The notes beneath the pieces are model-generated. The model ran no database searches, had not been told where the DNA came from, and saw only the letters and a list, made by a program, of their open reading frames with translations. Of a DNA stretch of 64,000 nucleotides, positions 52,465 through 60,121 are shown piece by piece. The stretch lies in contig JAEWGM010000002.1 of the NCBI GenBank assembly GCA_023388315.1, forward strand, positions 1 through 64,000. The letters are read 5' to 3'. Numbering within the stretch: position 1 is the first letter of the stretch; every line of letters starts with the position of its first letter. The DNA comes from Bacteroidota bacterium (GTDB taxonomy: Bacteria > Bacteroidota > Bacteroidia > Bacteroidales > Dysgonomonadaceae). The position numbers and the translations under genes are program-made.

Positions 52465-53040
52465 TTCAACCCTTTGTAGGGTTGTGTTGTTTTATTGCCA
52501 TATGACCGTATGTTTCACATACGGCTATGGCTGTTTAACCCATTCGGGTTTAATTCATTCGCTGTAAAAATCATTATCATCTCAACCCGAAAGAGTTAAA
52601 TTAAATAGCCATAGGCGCAAACCTATGGAAAATAAAAAAACATACACCATCAACCCGCAGGGTTGAACAAAAAATGAACAATGATGCCGATGCCAAAACA
52701 AATGCATAAATCCAATGCAATTACCAAAGAACAACTGATTTCGCTATAAAAATCATCATCTTAACCCGAAAGAGTTAAATTAAAATGGCCATAGGCGCGA
52801 ACCTATGGAAAATAAATAAAAACATACACCATCAACACGTAGGGTTGAACAAAAAATCAACAATCATGCCGATGCCAAAACAAATGCACAAATCCAATGC
52901 AATTACCAAAGAACAGCTGATTTCGCTATAAAAATCATCATCTCAACCCGAATGGGTTAAATTAAAATAGCCATAGGCGCAAACCTATGGAAAGTAAATC
53001 AAACATACATCATCAACCCAGAGGGTTGAACAAAAAAATG
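52465..53040. repeat. REP stem-loop array with ~182-base tandem units and crp 5' fragments
   Basis: The 716-base gap before the RAYT gene is a repeat array. Stem-loops: CAACCCT/AGGGTTG (52467-52484), a long hairpin with CCGTATG/CATACGG inside GCCATA/TATGGC (52497-52531), AACCC/GGGTT (52537-52550). Then three units of about 182 bases start at 52559, 52741 and 52923, each with CCATAGG/CCTATGG (52609, 52789, 52971) and CAACCC/GGGTTG (52651, degenerate at 52833, 53014). Units one and two continue into a copy of the first ~20 codons of the Crp gene; unit three runs into the RAYT gene instead. It is not a CRISPR array: no short repeat-spacer pattern. Confidence 0.88.
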
Positions 53041-53045
53041 ACACA

Positions 53046-53492
53046 ATGAGCAATTTCCGTCAAATATTTTATCACATCGTTTTTAGCACGAAGAACAGAG
53101 TTCCCGCCATCGATGAAAAACATGAAACCGATTTATACAAATACATTTGGGGAATTATTAAAAACAAAAAATGCGTATTGTATCGTATCAACGGAATGCC
53201 CGACCACTTGCATATCTTTTCGGATTTGCATCCGAGCATTTGTTTAAGCGATTTTGTGAAAGACATAAAAATAGCGAGCAACTTATGGATCAAGCAAAGC
53301 GGAAACTTCCCTTATTTTGAGGCTTGGCAAAACGGTTATGGCGCTTTCACTTATTCAGTCCGTGAGAAAAAAATGGTAATGAATTATATTCGCAATCAAA
53401 AAGAACATCACAAAACAGAAAATTATAAAACGGAGTTTCGGCGCCTTTTACAAGAAAACGAGGTTGTTTTTGATGAAAAATATTTGTTATAA
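53046..53492 (+). CDS. REP-associated tyrosine transposase (RAYT, HUH/Y1 family)
   Basis: A 148-residue single-strand DNA transposase of the IS200/Y1 superfamily. The HUH motif is MPDHLHIF (His 54, His 56), and the catalytic Tyr is most likely Y114 in VMNYIRNQKEHH, where a Gln/His helix follows as in this family. Length is typical of IS200-like TnpA and RAYT proteins. It is flanked on both sides by stem-loops with the same CAACCC/GGGTTG stem (53014-53028 and 53497-53514), the kind of structure these enzymes recognise. Family members cut and join REP hairpins; here the repeats around it are multiplied, which supports an active past. The frame is intact. Confidence 0.9.
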   Translation: MSNFRQIFYHIVFSTKNRVPAIDEKHETDLYKYIWGIIKNKKCVLYRINGMPDHLHIFSDLHPSICLSDFVKDIKIASNLWIKQSGNFPYFEAWQNGYGAFTYSVREKKMVMNYIRNQKEHHKTENYKTEFRRLLQENEVVFDEKYLL

Positions 53493-53496
53493 CATT

Positions 53497-53698
53497 CAAC
53501 CCTTTGCAGGGTTGTGTTGTTTTATTGCCATATGACCGTATGTTTCACATACGGCTATGGCTGTTTAACCCATTCGGGTTTAATTCCTTCGCTGTAAAAA
53601 TTATTATCATCTTAACCCGAATGGGTTAAATTAAAATAGCCATAGGCGCAAACCTATGGAAAATAAATAAAAACATACACCATCAACCCGTAGGGTTG
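53497..53698. repeat. REP stem-loops between RAYT and crp genes
   Basis: The same series as at 52467-52665: CAACCCT/AGGGTTG (53497-53514), the double-stem GCCATA...CCGTATG/CATACGG...TATGGC (about 53527-53561), AACCC/GGGTT, AACCCGAATGGGTT, CCATAGG/CCTATGG (53640-53659) and CAACCC/GGGTTG (53684-53698). The last stem lies directly before the start of the Crp gene, so the leader of that gene is made of REP sequence. Confidence 0.88.
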
Positions 53699-53713
53699 AA
53701 CAAAAAATCAACA

Positions 53714-54328
53714 ATGATGCCGATGCCAAAAAAAATGCATAAATCCAATGCAATTACCAAAGAACAACTGCTGAGTGCGGTATATCGGCATCCGCTGATC
53801 ACTGAAATGGATTTGGAAAAAATTTGCCGTGCACACGAAAAAATAGCTTTTAAGAAAAACAGTTTTCTACTGAAAAACGGTGAAACCGCCAGTGAATATT
53901 TCATCGTCGAAAGTGGTTTAATGCGTTCTTTTGTAACAGATACAGAAGGACATGACATTACAACCAATTTTTTTGGTGAAGGCGAAATCGTTATCGAAGT
54001 GTCTTCACTTTTTCAGCGAATCCCTACCCGTGAAAACATCCAAGCCCTTACCAATTGCATCTGTTGGAAAATAGATTATGATGCATTTCAACAGCTTTAT
54101 CATTCCATCAAAGGTTTTAGCGAATGGGGGCGCGGTTGGATGGCGGGTGAGTTGTTCCGTTTCAAGCAACGATCGATGGAAATGATTGCAGAATCGGCAA
54201 CCACCCGCTACCTGAAACTCATCAAAGAAAAGCCACACGTTATCCAACAAGCGCCACTGAAACACATCGCCACTTATTTGGGCGTTACAGATACATCACT
54301 CAGCCGCATTCGAAAAGAAATGATATAA
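53714..54328 (+). CDS. Crp/Fnr-family transcriptional regulator
   Basis: A 204-residue regulator with an N-terminal cyclic-nucleotide-binding-type beta-roll (FKKNSFLLKNGETASEYFIVESGLMRSFV, TTNFFGEGEIVIEVSSLF) and a C-terminal helix-turn-helix (QQAPLKHIATYLGVTDTSLSRIRKEM). The effector pocket does not show the classic cAMP-binding pattern, and no FeS cysteines are present, as in the many Bacteroidota Crp-like proteins of unknown ligand. Several start codons are possible: TTG 53696, ATG 53714, 53717, 53723 or 53735 (MHKSN). Copies of its first codons are repeated upstream in the REP array. It may control the VOC/SRPBCC genes that follow. Confidence 0.9.
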   Translation: MMPMPKKMHKSNAITKEQLLSAVYRHPLITEMDLEKICRAHEKIAFKKNSFLLKNGETASEYFIVESGLMRSFVTDTEGHDITTNFFGEGEIVIEVSSLFQRIPTRENIQALTNCICWKIDYDAFQQLYHSIKGFSEWGRGWMAGELFRFKQRSMEMIAESATTRYLKLIKEKPHVIQQAPLKHIATYLGVTDTSLSRIRKEMI

Positions 54329-54491
54329 AAGAATCGCTTTTTTCGATGTTGATGACTATCTGTTTGTAAAACAAAAACTTGTCATAAGACAAGAAATTCC
54401 CGGTCTGTAAACTTTTTTATACGGCCTTCTGTTTAGAAGAGGAAATGGATAAAACCTATTGATAACCATCAAATAAAAAATCAATCAAATT

Positions 54492-54551
54492 ATGTTACAG
54501 CAAGTAAAAACAAACGCGTTTATTAATGCGTATAAAGAAAGGACACGATGA
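54492..54551 (+). CDS. Possible 19-residue leader peptide
   Basis: A short open frame (MLQQVKTNAFINAYKERTR) whose TGA stop overlaps the ATG of the VOC gene by the ATGA pattern. It may serve translational coupling, or be chance. No ribosome-binding site is obvious; the preceding ~160 bases after the Crp gene contain nothing else I can support. Confidence 0.3.
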   Translation: MLQQVKTNAFINAYKERTR

Positions 54552-55387
54552 ACAATTCTATTTATCCTTGCATTTGGAGCAATAATAATGCCCGGGAAAT
54601 GGCCGATTTTTATTGTGCAGTATTTCCTGAAACAAAAATATCGGAAGAAAATCCGGTAGTAGTTACATTGAAAATATTCGGACAGAAACTGATGTTGCTT
54701 AACGGCGGCGATAATTTCAAGCCCAATCCATCTATTTCGTTGATGTATTTAACTACTTCGCCTCAAGAAGTGGAGTCGATCTATGCCGAACTGATAGTCG
54801 GCGGAATGGCGCTTATGCCGCTCGGCAACTATCCATTTAGCGAAAAATATGGTTGGGTGGAAGACAAATACGGCGTTTCGTGGCAGTTATACACCGGAAA
54901 AGCGGAAGATATCATTCAAACAATAGTTCCCACATTGATGTTTGTGGGCGAAAATAATGGCAAGGCTTCGGAAGCGGCAAGTTTTTATACTTCGTTATTC
55001 CCGAATTCGGCTTTGCGCGGAGCAATGCACTACGGCGCTGAAAGCGGCGAACCTGAAACAAACGTGCAGCATGGCGAGTTTTTGATTAACAATTACTTGT
55101 TGATGATGATGGACAGTTCCATTGACCATAAATTCTCTTTTACCGAAGGGGTGTCTTTGGTAGTGGAATGCGATTCTCAGGAGGAAATTAACAGGTATTG
55201 GGAAGAGTTCACGTCCAACGGTGGCAAAGAAAGTCAGTGTGGGTGGCTTAAAGACCGGTTTGGTATGAATTGGCAGATTGTTCCCGCGCAACTTGCCGAA
55301 TGGTTAAAGCAATCGCCCAAAGTAATGGACGAAGTGTTGAAAATGAAAAAAATAGATATTGAAAAGTTGAAAGGCGCCATCGGATAG
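54548..55387 (+). CDS. Tandem-domain VOC family protein (PhnB-like)
   Basis: A 279-residue protein made of two PhnB-type VOC domains (about residues 1-125 and 130-265). Domain 1 has YPCIWSNNNAREMADFYCAVFPETKI and YGWVEDKYGVSWQL; domain 2 has VPTLMFVGENNGKASEAASFYTSLFPNSAL and CGWLKDRFGMNWQIVP. These match the 3-demethylubiquinone-9 methyltransferase-like domain, which despite its name is of unknown enzymatic role. It is the first of four small-molecule-binding-type genes behind the Crp regulator. Confidence 0.9.
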   Translation: MNNSIYPCIWSNNNAREMADFYCAVFPETKISEENPVVVTLKIFGQKLMLLNGGDNFKPNPSISLMYLTTSPQEVESIYAELIVGGMALMPLGNYPFSEKYGWVEDKYGVSWQLYTGKAEDIIQTIVPTLMFVGENNGKASEAASFYTSLFPNSALRGAMHYGAESGEPETNVQHGEFLINNYLLMMMDSSIDHKFSFTEGVSLVVECDSQEEINRYWEEFTSNGGKESQCGWLKDRFGMNWQIVPAQLAEWLKQSPKVMDEVLKMKKIDIEKLKGAIG

Positions 55388-55493
55388 ATGGATAACAATT
55401 TGTGAAAAAGACCGTTAAGTCAATCTCATTCAATCTCTCTCATTCTTATTCAAATAAAAATCATATTTACAAACATTTTAAATTTTAAAAATC

Positions 55494-55913
55494 ATGGCAA
55501 AATTAAATCCGTACCTCAGTTTCGATGGTACTTGTGAAGAAGCATTCAATTTTTACAAATCCGTTTTTGGCGGAGAGTTTCAAGGTGACATTACCCGGTT
55601 AAAAGAAGTGCCGGGAATGGAATTTTCTGAAGAGGACAAAGAGCGTGTTATGCACGTGTCACTTCCCGTGGGCAATGACCTTTTAATGGGTTCCGATACT
55701 TTTCCCGGACAGCCTTTTACGCAAGGAAACAACAATTATGTGAGCATTTTCCCCGAAAGCAGAGAAGAAGCTGACCGCTTGTTTGGCGCGCTTTCCGAAG
55801 GCGGAGAAGTGGAAATGTCGATGGAAGAACAATTTTGGGGCGATTATTTCGGAAGCTTGAAAGATCGATTCGGTATTTATTGGATGGTGAATTACAATCA
55901 AGAAAATCTGTAG
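55494..55913 (+). CDS. VOC family protein (PhnB-like)
   Basis: A 139-residue single-domain VOC protein: LNPYLSFDGTCEEAFNFYKSVFGGEF at the start, MGSDTFPGQPFTQGNNNYVSIFPESREEADRLF in the middle and WGDYFGSLKDRFGIYWMVNY at the end, as in PhnB/YjdN-type proteins. Possible metal ligands of the fold are only partly kept. It lies 106 bases after the two-domain VOC gene and 6 bases before the SRPBCC gene. Confidence 0.93.
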   Translation: MAKLNPYLSFDGTCEEAFNFYKSVFGGEFQGDITRLKEVPGMEFSEEDKERVMHVSLPVGNDLLMGSDTFPGQPFTQGNNNYVSIFPESREEADRLFGALSEGGEVEMSMEEQFWGDYFGSLKDRFGIYWMVNYNQENL

Positions 55914-55919
55914 AAAATA

Positions 55920-56345
55920 ATGGAAATTAAAACAATTGATCAGAAAATAGAAATAAATGCTCCGGCAGATAAAGTGTGGAAAGTACTTTGGAATAGAGAT
56001 AGTTATGAAGAATGGACATCGGCTTATTCACAAGGCTCACATTATACGGGAGAAATAGAGGCAGGAAATGTAATACAGTTTTTATCAGCCGATAAAACCG
56101 GAATGCAAAGTAAGGTAATTCGAAAAGTGGATAATAGAGAAATGGTTTTCGAACACACTCACGAAATTTTGAATGGAGAATTGGGCAATAAACTGGGAAA
56201 CTTGGAAGAAAGTTATCTTCTGGGAGAGAACGAGGGAAAAACCACTTTACATATTAAAAGCGATATGCCCACCGAATATTTCACAGCAATAGATGAGGCA
56301 ACTAAAGATGCATTAAAAATAATAAAAGATTTATCGGAAAAATAG
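55920..56345 (+). CDS. SRPBCC (AHSA1-like) domain protein
   Basis: A 141-residue START-like protein: IDQKIEINAPADKVWKVLWNRDSYEEWTSAYSQGSHYTGEIEAGN at the start (the APADKVW...W pattern marks the family), then VDNREMVFEHTHEILNG and a long C-terminal helix. The fold encloses a hydrophobic ligand pocket; ligand unknown. It follows the VOC gene after 6 bases and precedes another VOC gene, an arrangement common in Bacteroidota. Confidence 0.9.
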   Translation: MEIKTIDQKIEINAPADKVWKVLWNRDSYEEWTSAYSQGSHYTGEIEAGNVIQFLSADKTGMQSKVIRKVDNREMVFEHTHEILNGELGNKLGNLEESYLLGENEGKTTLHIKSDMPTEYFTAIDEATKDALKIIKDLSEK

Positions 56346-56368
56346 CCGGGCCTTTAAAAAATAAATTT

Positions 56369-56773
56369 ATGGAAAATTTAAAGTATTATGCAGTTGGATG
56401 GTTTGAAATCTATGTTCAGGACATAGAAAGGGCCAAGAAGTTTTACGAAGAAGTGTTTCAAATGGAATTGACCGATTTGGACGACCCAAGAGAATCGACA
56501 AGAGACAATGAGATGAAGATGGTAGCGTTCCCATATTCAATGGAAGATTTGCCGGGAGCAACGGGCGCGTTGGTCCAGATGGAAGGAATGTCGAGTGGAG
56601 GAAACAGTACCATTGTCTATTTCAGCTCGTTGGATTGTTCCGTGGAAGAAGGAAGGGCAGTTGCCGCAGGCGGAAAAGTGGTGAAATCCAAAATGTCCAT
56701 CGGTGAGCACGGTTTTATGTCGCTTATCCAAGATACGGAGGGAAATATGGTCGGTATTCATTCAATGAAATAA
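56369..56773 (+). CDS. VOC family protein (glyoxalase-like)
   Basis: A 134-residue protein of the VOC/glyoxalase superfamily: YAVGWFEIYVQDIERAKKFYEEVFQMELTDL, ATGALVQMEGMSSGGNSTIVYFSSLDCSVEEGRAVAAGGKVVKSKMSIGEHGFMSLIQDTEGNMVGIHS (given as the region of residues 70-131). This is the YdcJ-like lactoylglutathione lyase-related group found in many bacteria. Catalytic role unproven. It ends the VOC/SRPBCC group and is followed by a strong terminator. Confidence 0.9.
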   Translation: MENLKYYAVGWFEIYVQDIERAKKFYEEVFQMELTDLDDPRESTRDNEMKMVAFPYSMEDLPGATGALVQMEGMSSGGNSTIVYFSSLDCSVEEGRAVAAGGKVVKSKMSIGEHGFMSLIQDTEGNMVGIHSMK

Positions 56774-56791
56774 CCTTCCCCAAGGCTAAAC

Positions 56792-56831
56792 AAAAAAGGT
56801 TGCCCCTACATTTTTAAAGGCAACCTTTTTC
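56792..56831 (+). terminator. Terminator after the VOC/SRPBCC group
   Basis: AAAAAAGGTTGCC pairs with GGCAACCTTTTT across a 14-base loop; T run after. It also faces the convergent lipocalin gene. Confidence 0.85.
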
Positions 56832-56851
56832 AATAATCACAAAACCGCCAT

Positions 56852-57397
56852 TTATCGGTTTCCGTGTTCTACCCAAATAAAGCGGCTTACATCGTAACCC
56901 AACGATGCTGCTTTTTTGAGGTATTTTTCCTTTATTGCCTCCGGCATATCGGGGGTGCGAGAGAGAAACCAAATGTAGTTTTTGTTTTTCCCCACTACCA
57001 GCGCGTGTTTATAGTCGTCGTCTATTTCAATTATGTTGTAAGGCGCATAAAACGGGCCAAAGAAAGAAACTTTTAGCCGTCCCACATTGGGTGTTGAAAC
57101 AAATTTGGCAACGCCTTCGGCATCCATCCATTTGTTCTTCTCGTAGTTATAGCCGCGGTTCACCACTTTTATGGTGTTGTCGTCATTCAGGGAATAATCA
57201 GCGGTGTTGTTGTCCAAATTTCTTTCGAAAATGTAATCGAAACGGGCAATTTCATACCATTTTCCTAAATATTTTTCCGGTTCGAGATCGGTTACCGGCT
57301 CTGCGCCCTTTGGCACGGCCGTGCAGGAGTTGAAGAAAAGCGCCGAACCCAACGCCAAAGTAGTGCCTGCAAGCAATAAAATCTGTTTTTTGTTCAT
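56852..57397 (-). CDS. Bacterial lipocalin (Blc-type) lipoprotein
   Basis: A 181-residue protein with an N-terminal signal (MNKKQILLLAGTTLALGSALFFNSC, probable lipidated Cys 25) and a lipocalin barrel: the first conserved region YLGKWYEIARFDYIFERNL, then DYSLNDDNTIKVVNRGYN, KVSFFGPFYAPYNIIEIDDDYKHALVVG and WFLSRTPDMPE. This matches Blc, an outer-membrane lipoprotein that binds fatty acids or lysophospholipids. It is transcribed alone, convergent with the VOC group. Confidence 0.93.
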   Translation of the reverse strand: MNKKQILLLAGTTLALGSALFFNSCTAVPKGAEPVTDLEPEKYLGKWYEIARFDYIFERNLDNNTADYSLNDDNTIKVVNRGYNYEKNKWMDAEGVAKFVSTPNVGRLKVSFFGPFYAPYNIIEIDDDYKHALVVGKNKNYIWFLSRTPDMPEAIKEKYLKKAASLGYDVSRFIWVEHGNR

Positions 57398-57451
57398 AAT
57401 TTGAATATTAGCTGAGTTGATTGATTTAATTTTTCTGATAAAGCCTGTTTC

Positions 57452-57802
57452 TTAGTTTCTCAAAATCTTTTCCATTGCTTTTCCTTTCGCCAATTCATCG
57501 ATGAGCTTGTCTAAGTAACGGATATTTCGCATCAGTTCGTCTTCTATTTCCTCCACCCGATACCCGCAGATAACACCTGTAATTTTCGATGCATTTTTGT
57601 TTATGTGTGGTGCCTGGGTGAAGAAGGTTTCAATATCAACATGTGTGTTGATTTGCTCTTTAAGTGCTTTTTCGTCATATCCGGTCAGCCAAAAAATAAT
57701 GGTATTTACTTCTTCCTTTGTCCGTCCTTTTTTCTCTGCTTTTTGTATGTACAGCGGATAAACGGTTGAAAAAGGCATCTTGAATAGTTTTTGGTTTTTC
57801 AT
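57452..57802 (-). CDS. DUF2200 domain protein
   Basis: A 116-residue protein matching DUF2200 along its length: MPFSTVYPLYIQKAEKKGRTKEEVNTIIFWLTGYDEKAL, FFTQAPHINKNASKITGVICGYRVEEIEDELMRNIRYLDKLIDELAKGK. This family belongs to the YdhG/DUF1801-like small proteins of unknown function. ATG 57802 (MKNQKLFKMPF) is chosen over the upstream codon 57829, which would overlap the reductase gene. It lies 10 bases downstream of that reductase gene and is probably co-transcribed with it. Confidence 0.9.
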   Translation of the reverse strand: MKNQKLFKMPFSTVYPLYIQKAEKKGRTKEEVNTIIFWLTGYDEKALKEQINTHVDIETFFTQAPHINKNASKITGVICGYRVEEIEDELMRNIRYLDKLIDELAKGKAMEKILRN

Positions 57803-57812
57803 ACAACTGTTT

Positions 57813-58790
57813 CTATGTCCTTGGTTCAAAGAACGGATAATCCTTTACGGCAAGGAATTCGGTGTTGAGCAGCGATTTTTCTTTTTTCGATAACGGACGC
57901 TCCAGAATTTCCCCGATATGATCCACACAAAACGCGAAATTGCGAAAATCGCCGGGCGGAATAATCACATCCGCACCGCTTTGAAACGTGTATTTAAGTG
58001 CGGCAACGCCTAATGCCGTGTTTCTCACATCGATGGGTTTACACCACGATTTTGGATAAGGTTTGCGCTCTTCTTCGTTAATCCATTTACGATGGATAAG
58101 CCCTTTAATGGCCAATACGCCCATCCCGCGCCGCTTGGCATCCTGCACGGCGCCGGCGCCCCAACCATCGCGCATAATCATTTGCCAGTTGGTGGGGAAC
58201 ATAATGGTGTCGAAATCGTACATTGACATCGCGCGCAAGGCTTGTTCTTGCGAATGCGCCGAAAACCCCACTTTGCGAATACGTCCGCGTTGTTTTTCTT
58301 TCTCAATCATTTCCATAACGCCATCCGGCCCGAAGGCTTTGTCCACATCTTCTGCCGTACTCAAGCTGTGTAGTTGATAAACATCGAAATAATCGGTATG
58401 AAGCAGTTTGAGCGATTCTTCGAACTCTTTTTCGGCGTCTTTGCGCAACCGCTGTGTGGTTTTGGTAGCTAAGTAATTGTCGTTTCGGAAAGGTTTTAAC
58501 GATAATCCTAACTTCTCCTGCGCATCGCCATAGGTTGGCGCCACATCAAAATAATTAATGCCCCGATCCAGCGCCCATGCCACGTAATTGTTTGAAGCGT
58601 CTTGGCCGTCGCGCATCGATACGATACCGCCATAAACTACGGGAAACACCTCAAATCCGGTTTTTCCGAGTGTGCGTTTTTTCACGTTGGGCAACCTATG
58701 GGTATCGGCAACGATAGCGGAAGCTTTTCCTGTCGTACCCAGCGCTACCGCGCCCGCAACGCTTCGTTTAATAAATTCTCGTTTGTTCAT
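57813..58790 (-). CDS. Aldo/keto reductase, probably exported by Tat
   Basis: A 325-residue NADP-type oxidoreductase of the aldo/keto reductase family. The catalytic tetrad is visible: Asp and Tyr in NYFDVAPTYGDAQEKLG, Lys in YLATKTTQR, and His in DVYQLHSL. The N-terminus MNKREFIKRSVAGAVALGTTG looks like a Bacteroidota twin-arginine-like (KRxFIKR) export signal, so it may work outside the cytoplasm with a tightly bound cofactor, as some relatives do. The start at 58790 is chosen because of that signal. It lies 54 bases downstream of a sugar dehydrogenase gene on the same strand. Confidence 0.92.
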   Translation of the reverse strand: MNKREFIKRSVAGAVALGTTGKASAIVADTHRLPNVKKRTLGKTGFEVFPVVYGGIVSMRDGQDASNNYVAWALDRGINYFDVAPTYGDAQEKLGLSLKPFRNDNYLATKTTQRLRKDAEKEFEESLKLLHTDYFDVYQLHSLSTAEDVDKAFGPDGVMEMIEKEKQRGRIRKVGFSAHSQEQALRAMSMYDFDTIMFPTNWQMIMRDGWGAGAVQDAKRRGMGVLAIKGLIHRKWINEEERKPYPKSWCKPIDVRNTALGVAALKYTFQSGADVIIPPGDFRNFAFCVDHIGEILERPLSKKEKSLLNTEFLAVKDYPFFEPRT

Positions 58791-58844
58791 GCCTGCTGGT
58801 TTTTTGATTTTTTCTTTATGAATGGGGAATGAGGTTTGCAACTT

Positions 58845-60107
58845 TTATTTCTTTGCAATCCGATACAATCTGCCTTCATCGGTCACTGCGTATAGCGCGC
58901 CGTCTTTGCCATCGGCAACATCGCGAAAGCGTTGATTTTCGTTGGCGAGCAAGCGCTCTTCGCCAACTACTTTGTTGTCTTTCAACACAATTCGCGCGAT
59001 GTGTTTGCTGTTTAATCCACCGATAAACAAGTTGTTTTGCCATTCGGGAATTGCGTCAGACGTATAAAACGCCATACCGCTAGGCGACAGTACCGGATCC
59101 CAATAATAAACGGGTTGTTCCATTCCCTCTTTTTGCGTGGCACCGCCACTAATAATATTTCCGTTATACTCAATTCCATATGTAATATCGGGCCATCCGT
59201 AATTTTTCCCCGGTTTAATGAGGTTGAGTTCATCGCCGCCGCGTGGCCCCATTTCGCTCAGCCACAAGTCGCCTGTAGTGGGATGAATGTCCAATCCTTG
59301 CGCATTTCTATGTCCGTAGCTGTAAATTTCGGGCAAAGCGCCATCGGTGTTGATGAATGGGTTTCCATCAACGGGTTTGCCTTCTGGAGTAATGTGCACC
59401 ACCTTGCCGTGCCCCGTGTTTAGCAACTGCGCGTTGGGGCGTGTTCGCAGGTCGGAACGCTCGCCGGTGGAAACGAAAATATTCCCGTTTTTATCGAAAA
59501 CAATGCGGCTGCCAAAGTGCATACTGTTGTCGAAATACGGAATGGCGCGGTAGATTATCTGAAAATTTTCTATTTTGGTTTCGTCATCCGAAAGTTTTCC
59601 TTTGCCAACGGCTGTGAGAGAGCCTTGGTTTGTTTTTTCGGCCAACGTGAAATAAAGCATTTTACTGGTAGCAAAATCGGGCGCGGGCGCCACATCCAAC
59701 AATCCGCCTTGGCTGCGGTTATCAACTTCGGGAAATCCCGTAATTTTCTCGCCCACAACGCCATCGGTTGTAGCAATGCGCATGGTACCGGCTTTTTCGG
59801 TAATCACCAATCGTCCATCAGGCAGCACGGTTACCGCCCACGGACTCGACAATCCACTTGCTATAACGGCCGCTTCGTACGAGGTGGTGGTTTTAACGCC
59901 GGCAATTCGCGTTTGTCCTTCAAAAGCAGGTTTATAATCGGTGTTTGCTTTGTTTGTTTCTACGGGTGGAAGTGTCCCTTCTTGGGGTTGACCCGGGGTT
60001 TGTTCTGTGATAGGTTCGTCGTTTTTATTTTCTTTTTGTTCGCTGCACGATGCCGATGTTAAAAACAACGCTAAAGCCATCATTGCTAAAATGTTAAAAT
60101 ACTTCAT
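58845..60107 (-). CDS. PQQ-dependent sugar dehydrogenase, lipoprotein
   Basis: A 420-residue exported protein of the soluble aldose sugar dehydrogenase family (six-bladed propeller with PQQ). It has a lipoprotein signal (MKYFNILAMMALALFLTSASC) and an acidic spacer to residue 65. The propeller contains GLSSPWAVTVLPDGRLVITEKAG, RSQGGLLDVAPAPDF, MHFGSRIVFDKNGNIFVSTGERSD, YSYGHRNAQGLDIHP and EMGPRGGDELNLIKPGKNYGWPDITYG, which include the conserved His, Arg and Gln/Asp residues of the cofactor and calcium site. No PQQ synthesis genes are in the window, so PQQ may be taken up. A possible operator lies upstream at 60122-60150. Confidence 0.93.
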   Translation of the reverse strand: MKYFNILAMMALALFLTSASCSEQKENKNDEPITEQTPGQPQEGTLPPVETNKANTDYKPAFEGQTRIAGVKTTTSYEAAVIASGLSSPWAVTVLPDGRLVITEKAGTMRIATTDGVVGEKITGFPEVDNRSQGGLLDVAPAPDFATSKMLYFTLAEKTNQGSLTAVGKGKLSDDETKIENFQIIYRAIPYFDNSMHFGSRIVFDKNGNIFVSTGERSDLRTRPNAQLLNTGHGKVVHITPEGKPVDGNPFINTDGALPEIYSYGHRNAQGLDIHPTTGDLWLSEMGPRGGDELNLIKPGKNYGWPDITYGIEYNGNIISGGATQKEGMEQPVYYWDPVLSPSGMAFYTSDAIPEWQNNLFIGGLNSKHIARIVLKDNKVVGEERLLANENQRFRDVADGKDGALYAVTDEGRLYRIAKK

Positions 60108-60121
60108 ATCTGCGATTTTTA

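Noticed and set aside
52338..52510. Chimeric frame beginning MNVARIAVRNQKEHH
   Set aside because: It joins unrelated bases to a frameshifted copy of the RAYT 3' end; there is no sign of a start region or conserved product.
52465..53040. CRISPR array
   Set aside because: Repeats are ~182-base units with stem-loops and a copied gene start; there is no series of short identical repeats with unique spacers and no cas genes.
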